A stretch of DNA of 21,370 nt from an uncultured beta proteobacterium (lineage in GTDB: Bacteria; Pseudomonadota; Gammaproteobacteria; Burkholderiales; Rhodocyclaceae): positions 1 through 21,370 of the forward strand of contig CAIWVX010000105.1 in assembly GCA_903916205.1 (NCBI GenBank). Reading direction: 5' to 3'. Of this stretch, positions 15,957 to 21,370 are shown in pieces (position 1 is the stretch's first letter; each line of letters starts with the position of its first letter). Made by a program: the position numbers and the translations under genes. Below the pieces are notes generated by a model. That model worked only from the letters and a program-made list of their open reading frames with translations, did no database searches and was not told the DNA's origin.

Positions 15957-16018
15957 TGAGTAATCAATGTGTTTCTCTGTGTTTTCTGTGTCTCCGTGCT
16001 TTCCGTTTGAGATGAAGC

Positions 16019-17116
16019 TTACTGATTTCGTTGCGGCAGCACGTCGCGTAGCAGAGCCGCCGCGTCGCGCAACATTTTTTCGGTGGTGTTCCAGTCGACG
16101 CAGCCGTCGGTGACTGAGCAGCCGTATTTAAGCTGTGAAAGATCCGCCGGGATGGGCTGATTACCGGCTTCCAGATTCGATTCGATCATCATGCCGACCA
16201 GCGAGCGGTTGCCGAGGCGCACCTGATGCACGAGGTCAGCGATGACCAGCGGTTGCAGTTCTGGGTTTTTGGCGCTGTTGGCGTGGGAGCAGTCGACCAC
16301 GATATTGGCGGCCAGCTTGGCTTTTTTCAGCGCCTCTTCGGCCATCGAAACCGACACCGTGTCGTAATTGGGGCGGCCATCGCCGCCGCGCAGCACGATA
16401 TGGCCGTACGGGTTGCCTCGGGTGCGCACAATGGACGTGCGTCCTTGACCGTTGATGCCGAGAAAACTGTGTGGCCGCGAGGCTGAGAGAATGGCGTTGA
16501 CGGCGATGCCAACATCGCCATTGGTGCCGTTCTTAAAGCCAACCGGCGTCGATAATCCCGATGAAATTTCACGGTGCGTCTGTGATTCGGTGGTGCGTGC
16601 GCCGATGGCCGTCCAGGTAATCAGGTCGCCGAGAAATTGTGGGGCAATCGGGTCGAGGGCTTCGGTTCCGGCGGGGAGGCCGATTTCAGCCACATCGCGC
16701 AGGAAACAGCGGGCCTTTTCCATGCCTTTGTTGACCAGGAAGGTGTCATCCATGTCCGGGTCGTTGATGTAGCCCTTCCAGCCGGTGGTGGTGCGCGGTT
16801 TTTCAAAATAGACGCGCATCACCAGAACCAGCGTGTCGCTCACTTCGTCGGCCAGCGTTTTCAAACGACGGGCATATTCGAGGCCCGCCACCGGGTCATG
16901 AATCGAGCACGGCCCGACCACGACAAATAGACGCTTATCGGTGCGGTCGAGAATATTGCGTAAGGCTTCTCGTCCTTGCATCACGGTGTTGGCGACCTTT
17001 GGCGAGAGCGGCACGCGGGCGTGGATTTCCTCGGGCGAAGGCATGGGGTCGAAATCGATGACGTTGACGTTCTCGATGTCGGGGGTGTTGAGATTGGTTT
17101 TGTCTGGGTGGTTCAT
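16019..17116 (-). CDS. aroG: 3-deoxy-7-phosphoheptulonate (DAHP) synthase, class I (AroG/AroF type)
   Basis: Condenses phosphoenolpyruvate with erythrose 4-phosphate in the first step of the shikimate pathway to aromatic amino acids. The 365-aa protein carries the class I-alpha hallmarks in order: VVGPCSIHDP, KPRTTTGWKGYINDP, AGTEALDPIAPQF, GARTTESQTHR, GFKNGTNG, the GHIVLRGG element, VDCSHANSAK (metal and PEP ligands) and GCSVTDGCVDW near the end. Length is typical. I chose ATG 17116, which overlaps the mfd stop by ATGA; the frame runs 20 codons further upstream inside mfd, but that extension is not family-like. Which amino acid inhibits it (AroF, AroG or AroH type) cannot be told from the sequence alone. 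Co-transcription with mfd is likely from the overlap. No attenuator-like leader is seen. Confidence 0.95.
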   Translation of the reverse strand: MNHPDKTNLNTPDIENVNVIDFDPMPSPEEIHARVPLSPKVANTVMQGREALRNILDRTDKRLFVVVGPCSIHDPVAGLEYARRLKTLADEVSDTLVLVMRVYFEKPRTTTGWKGYINDPDMDDTFLVNKGMEKARCFLRDVAEIGLPAGTEALDPIAPQFLGDLITWTAIGARTTESQTHREISSGLSTPVGFKNGTNGDVGIAVNAILSASRPHSFLGINGQGRTSIVRTRGNPYGHIVLRGGDGRPNYDTVSVSMAEEALKKAKLAANIVVDCSHANSAKNPELQPLVIADLVHQVRLGNRSLVGMMIESNLEAGNQPIPADLSQLKYGCSVTDGCVDWNTTEKMLRDAAALLRDVLPQRNQ

Positions 17117-20100
17117 GGTGTCAGTTGTTTCAGTAAGTCCTTGACCGCCGCTACCCGCTCGGCGAGCGTTGGGCATTGCCGTTTAAGCGACAGTTTATCC
17201 TGTCCGGCGAGCTTGTAGTTTCGATCCTTTTGAATCAGGTTGATGATGCGGATCGGTTCAATCGGCGGATTGGGTTCAAATTGCACCACAATCTGCTCGG
17301 CGGTGGCGTCCAGTTTGATGATGCCGAGCGGCTTGCACAGCAGGCGCAGGCGATGACTGTCGAGCAGCGACTGGGCTTGCGGCGGCAGTTCGCCAAAGCG
17401 GTCAATCAGTTCTTCGTGCATGGCAGTAATGTCGTCGAGCGCATGACCGTTGGCTAGCCGCTTGTACAGCGTCAGCCGTTCGTGCACGTCCGGTGCGTAG
17501 TCGTTGGGCAGCAGGGCCGGGGTGTGCAGATTGATTTCGGTGGCGATGCCAAGCGGCTGCATGAGATCCGGTTCTTTGCCTTGCTTCAGCGAAGAAACGG
17601 CGCGATTGAGCATTTCGGTAAACAGGTTGAAGCCGATTTCCTGCATCACGCCGGACTGATTTTCGCCCAGCACTTCACCGGCACCGCGAATTTCCAGATC
17701 GTGCATGGCGAGATAAAATCCTGCGCCGAGCTGATCCATCATCTGAATCGCCTCAAGACGTTGCTTGGCTTGTTTGGTCAAACCCGAGGTACCATCGACG
17801 TCACCGTGTGTCAGCAAATAAGCGTAGGCCTGATGGTGCGAGCGCCCGACGCGGCCACGCAATTGGTGCAATTGGGCCAGACCGAATTTATCAGCGCGGT
17901 TGATGATGATGGTGTTGGCGTGCGGGTTGTCGATGCCGGTTTCGATGATGGTGGTGCACAACAGCAAGTTAGCGCGCTGTTGGGTGAAGTCGCGCATCAC
18001 GCGTTCCAGCTCGCGCTCGTTCATCTGACCGTGGCCGACTACAATCCGTGCTTCGGGCAATAGCTTGGTCAGCTTGTCGCGCATGTTTTCGATGGTGTCG
18101 ACTTCGTTATGCAGGAAATACACCTGTCCGCCGCGCTTGAATTCGCGCAGCAACGCTTCGCGGATGAGTCCGTCGGAGGTGCGCGAAACGAAGGTCTTGA
18201 TCGCCAGCCGTTTTTGCGGCGCGGTGGCGATCACCGAAAAGTCGCGCAAGCCTTCGAGCGACATGCCGAGCGTGCGTGGAATCGGCGTGGCAGTCAGGGT
18301 TAACACATCGACTTCGGCACGTAGGGCTTTCAAGGCTTCTTTCTGGCGCACGCCAAAACGGTGTTCTTCGTCAATCACCACGAGGCCAAGATTAGTGAAT
18401 TTCACGTCGTTCTGTAGCAGTTTGTGGGTGCCGATAACGATGTCGACCTTACCGTCCGCGAGTTCCTTGAGCGACTGTGTCGTCTCCTTGGTGGTGCGAA
18501 AGCGCGAGAGTTCGATGATCTTCACCGGCCAGTCGGCAAAGCGGTCGCTAAAGGTCTGGAAATGTTGTTCGCAGAGTAGGGTAGTCGGACACAGCACGGC
18601 CACCTGCTTGCCGCCAGAAACGGCGCAGAACGTAGCACGCAGGGCCACTTCGGTCTTGCCGAAGCCGACATCGCCACAGACTAGGCGATCCATCGGTTTG
18701 CCCGATTTCATGTCATCAATCACGGCGTTGATGGCCGCCGCTTGATCGGTGGTTTCCTCGAAGCCAAAGCCGTCGGCAAAGGCATCGTAATCGTGCGCGG
18801 TGAACTCGAAGGCGTGGCCTTTGCGTGCCGCACGCAAGGCGTAAAGCGAGAGCAACTCAGCCGCCGTGTCGCGGGCCTGTAGCGCGGCGCGACGTTTGGC
18901 TTTTTCCCATTGCTGGGTGCCGAGCGAGTGCAGCGGCGCGGTTTCGGGGTCAGAACCCGAGTAACGTGAGATCAGGTGCAGTTGCGAAACCGGCACGTAA
19001 AGCTTGGCTTCATTGGCGTAGTGGAGTTCAAGAAACTCCATGTCGCCTTCGCCGAGATCAAGATGCACCAGCCCTCGATAACGAGCAATGCCGTGTTGTT
19101 CATGCACCACCGGATCGCCCACCTTAAGCTCGGTTAAATCGCGCAGCCAGTTGTCGAGCGACGCTTTGCGTTGCGTGGCATGGCGTGAACGGCGCGATGG
19201 GCTACCGGCATAAAGCTCGGATTCAGTGATGAAGGCCAGCGGCGTTGACCGTGCGGCGTTTGGCGCGAGAAGAAAACCGTCATGCAGCGGGGCAACGGCT
19301 AGCGCCAGTGTGCTGGTGCTGCTGAGAAACCCGGCCAGATCGACGCTACTGTCGGGTTTCAAGCCGTATTCGGCAAACAGGCCGGACAGCGTTTCGCGTC
19401 GCCCAGGCGATTCGGCGAGCAGCAACACCCGGCCAGCAAAGCCCGCGATAAAGGCGCTTAACCGGGTTAACGGATTCTCGGCACGGCGTTCAATGGCCAG
19501 CGGTGGCAGGGGATGGGAGGGTCGGTTGGCGTCGGTTTCTGCTTCTGTGTTCGTAGTTAAGTTCGCGGCGAGAATCAGTCGGGCATACGGTTTGGCGGCA
19601 ATGAAAAACGCTTCTTCGGTTAGAAAGAGGTCAGCCGGTGGCAGGAGCGGGCGACTTTTCTCGCCCGAAAGCATGTTGTAACGTGACTGAGCCTCGCGCC
19701 AGAACGATCGCAGCGCTTCGGGGACATCGTTGTGCAAGCAAAGCACCGAGTCTTTGGGTAAATAATCAAAAAGCGTGGCGGTTTCTGCAAAAAACAGCGG
19801 CAGCCAGTATTCAATACCCGCCGAGGGAATGCCGTTGGAGACGTCTTTGTAAATTCCAGATTTAGCTGGATCGCCTTCAAAGAGCTCGCGGAAACGCTGG
19901 CGGAAACGCGCACGCCCCTTGTCGTCAAGCGGAAATTCTCGGGCCGGGAGCAAGCGAACTTCAGGCACCGGGTACAGTGTGCGTTGGGTGTCAATGTCAA
20001 AGGTTTTGATGCTTTCGATTTCGTCATCGAACAGATCAAGCCGGAAAGGCAGCACCGAACCCATCGGAAAAAGATCAACCAGCCCCCCGCGAATCGAATA

Positions 20101-20643
20101 CTCACCGGGCGCAACCACCTGCGTGACATGCGTATAGCCGGCGAGCGTGAGTTGGGCGCGGAAGGCCTCGGCATCAAGCCTTTCGCCCTGTTTCAGAAAA
20201 AAGGTGTAAGCCGCGAGATAAGCGGGCGGCAAAAAACGATAGGCGGCGGTTGAGGCCGGAACCAGCAGCACATCACACTCGCCACGCGTAACGCTGTAGA
20301 GCGTCGCCAAACGTTCCGAAATGAGGTCGTGGTGCGGCGAAAAACTATCGTAAGGCAGCGTTTCCCAGTCCGGCAGCAAGCGCACGCGCAAGTTAGGAGC
20401 GAACCACGGAATTTCATCAAGCAGACGCTGCGCGTCATTGGCACTTGCCGTCAATACCGCGAGAAGTTGTCCATTGTGGGTCGCCAATTGGGCAATATGC
20501 AGCGCATCAGCCGAACCGGTGAAGGGCGGGAGTGACGTGCGTTCGCCGACCTTAAATAAGGGCAGGGCCGCCGACAATAAAACAGCCGGCGATTCAGAGA
20601 CCAGTTTGGACTGAGGCACGAGGAGCGGATGGATGCGTTGCAA
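17113..20643 (-). CDS. mfd: Transcription-repair coupling factor Mfd
   Basis: A DNA translocase that removes RNA polymerase stalled at lesions and recruits UvrA. The 1176-aa protein follows the family plan: an N-terminal UvrB-like region (LPDWETLPYD, then SPHHDLISERLATL), the RNA-polymerase-interacting domain about residues 500-560 (GDPVVHEQHGIARYRG), the translocase core with Walker A GDVGFGKT (657-664) and DEEH (758-761), LTLTATPIPRTL, QLRGRVGRSHHQAYAYL, and a C-terminal TRCF domain. Its length is close to the 1148 aa of E. coli. The frame opens with TTG 20643. No ATG is available for well over 150 codons and no good Shine-Dalgarno sequence precedes it, so an internal GTG (V9) or TTG start is possible. 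Its stop overlaps the aroG start. Confidence 0.96.
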   Translation of the reverse strand: MQRIHPLLVPQSKLVSESPAVLLSAALPLFKVGERTSLPPFTGSADALHIAQLATHNGQLLAVLTASANDAQRLLDEIPWFAPNLRVRLLPDWETLPYDSFSPHHDLISERLATLYSVTRGECDVLLVPASTAAYRFLPPAYLAAYTFFLKQGERLDAEAFRAQLTLAGYTHVTQVVAPGEYSIRGGLVDLFPMGSVLPFRLDLFDDEIESIKTFDIDTQRTLYPVPEVRLLPAREFPLDDKGRARFRQRFRELFEGDPAKSGIYKDVSNGIPSAGIEYWLPLFFAETATLFDYLPKDSVLCLHNDVPEALRSFWREAQSRYNMLSGEKSRPLLPPADLFLTEEAFFIAAKPYARLILAANLTTNTEAETDANRPSHPLPPLAIERRAENPLTRLSAFIAGFAGRVLLLAESPGRRETLSGLFAEYGLKPDSSVDLAGFLSSTSTLALAVAPLHDGFLLAPNAARSTPLAFITESELYAGSPSRRSRHATQRKASLDNWLRDLTELKVGDPVVHEQHGIARYRGLVHLDLGEGDMEFLELHYANEAKLYVPVSQLHLISRYSGSDPETAPLHSLGTQQWEKAKRRAALQARDTAAELLSLYALRAARKGHAFEFTAHDYDAFADGFGFEETTDQAAAINAVIDDMKSGKPMDRLVCGDVGFGKTEVALRATFCAVSGGKQVAVLCPTTLLCEQHFQTFSDRFADWPVKIIELSRFRTTKETTQSLKELADGKVDIVIGTHKLLQNDVKFTNLGLVVIDEEHRFGVRQKEALKALRAEVDVLTLTATPIPRTLGMSLEGLRDFSVIATAPQKRLAIKTFVSRTSDGLIREALLREFKRGGQVYFLHNEVDTIENMRDKLTKLLPEARIVVGHGQMNERELERVMRDFTQQRANLLLCTTIIETGIDNPHANTIIINRADKFGLAQLHQLRGRVGRSHHQAYAYLLTHGDVDGTSGLTKQAKQRLEAIQMMDQLGAGFYLAMHDLEIRGAGEVLGENQSGVMQEIGFNLFTEMLNRAVSSLKQGKEPDLMQPLGIATEINLHTPALLPNDYAPDVHERLTLYKRLANGHALDDITAMHEELIDRFGELPPQAQSLLDSHRLRLLCKPLGIIKLDATAEQIVVQFEPNPPIEPIRIINLIQKDRNYKLAGQDKLSLKRQCPTLAERVAAVKDLLKQLTP

Positions 20644-20654
20644 GAAAGCGCCGC

Positions 20655-20660
20655 ATTATA
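20655..20660 (-). promoter_or_regulatory. Possible -10 element TATAAT next to the mfd start
   Basis: TATAAT on the minus strand, 11 bases before the TTG of mfd. No matching -35 hexamer lies at 16-18 bp. If used, transcription would begin only a few bases before TTG 20643, giving an essentially leaderless message or pointing to a start further inside the gene. Confidence 0.35.
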
Positions 20661-20805
20661 GCGGATGGCCGAGTGGGGCGGGTTAATTGACTGGGTTAAA
20701 CGGGGGTAATGCCAGAAAGCGCTATGAGGTGTAGTTCCTTTCGGTCGTCGGATTAAGCATCAGACGGGCACCCCAACGTTGACTGGCGTTTTGAATCGGA
20801 GTGCT

Positions 20806-21370
20806 TCACACGAATAACGGTGCTGGCAAAGGTTGATACCGATCCAGCAAGTTCTTGAGCCATTCCGTGCCAGCGGTCAGCGCTGCGTCGGTGCGAGCAT
20901 TCAAGGCCTGCCACTGCTGATTCAAGTAATGCACCCATGATGGATTGTCTTGAGTGGGTGCGCGAGTCTCAGTCCCCAGCCAAGCTTGCACAGCTTGTTT
21001 GGCGCGATCGCGCTCGCTCTCGCTTGATGAGGTGGATTGCAAGGTCTGTAAATAACGCCACAGCCGGGTCTCCAGCGGAAACTCTTGCTGGGCGACAGTT
21101 TCGTAACGGTTAAGCACATCGGCATCCCATTGGTTGCGCGCCAGGGCCTGTCGCAAGGCTTGCGGCAGGGGCAACACTCGGTCAGACATGAGCGCATCGT
21201 CGGCGGAGAGGACGGAAGCTTCCCCTGAAGCCGTGGCCCCCACCCAAGAGCGAATCGACTCGGCAAAGGCGTGCCAAGCGGGGTCGGTTTCGGGGAGGGG
21301 GGTATCCGTGCCGGTGTGTTTATTGTTGTCTTCGTAGGCCGTCAGTTGGCCCCGTGCTGCCAACGATTGA
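20806..21370 (-). CDS. C-terminal part of an unrecognised protein (5' end outside window)
   Basis: The frame is open from the right window edge to TGA at 20806-20808, about 188 codons. A TTG at 21363 could act as a start, but it has no visible ribosome site within the few bases left, and the frame continues upstream, so I treat it as partial. The product is hydrophilic and rich in Q, A, S and T. It has an acidic, proline-containing linker in the first 40 residues, then a probably helical segment with repeated W and L residues (LETRLWRYLQTLQ, WVHYLNQQWQALN, WLKNLLDRYQPL). No transmembrane segment, Cys cluster or catalytic motif was found. It precedes mfd by 162 bp on the same strand. Real coding is likely from frame length and composition; function is unknown. 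Confidence 0.6.
   Translation of the reverse strand, partial: QSLAARGQLTAYEDNNKHTGTDTPLPETDPAWHAFAESIRSWVGATASGEASVLSADDALMSDRVLPLPQALRQALARNQWDADVLNRYETVAQQEFPLETRLWRYLQTLQSTSSSESERDRAKQAVQAWLGTETRAPTQDNPSWVHYLNQQWQALNARTDAALTAGTEWLKNLLDRYQPLPAPLFV

Larger units (their letters stand above)
15693..16018. other. Repeat-rich intergenic region between aroG and the DUF1015 gene
   Basis: This 326-bp gap holds no gene. It contains, left to right, a pair of 9-bp AACACGGAG units (15726-15743), an imperfect inverted repeat (15805-15875), four 11-bp tandem units (15913-15956), and degenerate copies of the AACACGGAG motif in the opposite orientation (15975-16000). The end of the DAHP synthase gene is at the right and the Shine-Dalgarno sequence of the DUF1015 gene is at the left. 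No clear promoter was seen. Confidence 0.7.

Noticed and set aside
15913..15967. Short repeats considered as a CRISPR array
   Set aside because: 11-bp units without spacers; no repeat-spacer pattern anywhere in the window.
17482..18063. 193-codon plus-strand frame inside mfd
   Set aside because: Antisense shadow of a highly conserved gene; composition follows the codon pattern of mfd.
18065..18745. 226-codon plus-strand frame inside mfd
   Set aside because: Antisense to the helicase core; serine/arginine-rich product typical of a shadow frame.

Overview
This 21.4 kb window looks like a proteobacterial chromosome, most like a betaproteobacterium judging by the Mfd, DAHP synthase and low-molecular-weight phosphatase sequences; the lineage is an inference from remembered family sequences, not a search. 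Most genes lie on the minus strand. Only a lipocalin, a phosphatase and a candidate small RNA lie on the plus strand.

The left and middle part (1 to about 13.5 kb) is accessory and defence-like. At the left edge is the start of a type III-B (Cmr) CRISPR-Cas operon, reading leftwards out of the window: a DUF2442 gene, cmr1, then cmr2/cas10, which is cut by the window edge. Cas10 keeps both the HD nuclease motif and the cyclase GGDD motif. No CRISPR array and no cOA-activated effector is visible here. Behind it lies an sbcD-sbcC operon (4.3-9.3 kb). It is bracketed by two imperfect direct repeats of about 90 bp in the same orientation, as if the pair sits in a duplicated or inserted segment. 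Next come a lipocalin of the Blc type (plus) and a large primase-helicase of the TOTE-associated type (minus). The primase-helicase overlaps the stop codon of a short fragment resembling the start of a DUF45/M48-type metallopeptidase.

From 12.9 to 13.9 kb the DNA is decayed and almost gene-free. It holds a consensus sigma-70 promoter followed about 90 bp later by a strong intrinsic terminator, which together predict an 80-nt small RNA. It also holds a frameshifted HTH regulator pseudogene that overlaps by ATGA an early-truncated DUF3800-like gene.

The right part (13.9-21.4 kb) is housekeeping: a low-molecular-weight protein tyrosine phosphatase (plus), a DUF1015 protein (minus, TTG start), a repeat-rich intergenic region, a class I DAHP synthase, the transcription-repair coupling factor Mfd (overlapping the DAHP synthase gene by ATGA), and the C-terminal part of an unrecognised protein that enters from the right edge.

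The working picture is a junction between a defence/DNA-processing island (Cmr, SbcCD, primase-helicase, decayed companions) and a core block (aromatic amino acid synthesis, transcription-coupled repair). No complete novel system is demonstrable. The best candidates for something undescribed are the small RNA, the repeats bracketing sbcCD, and the DUF2442 gene placed at the head of the Cmr operon.
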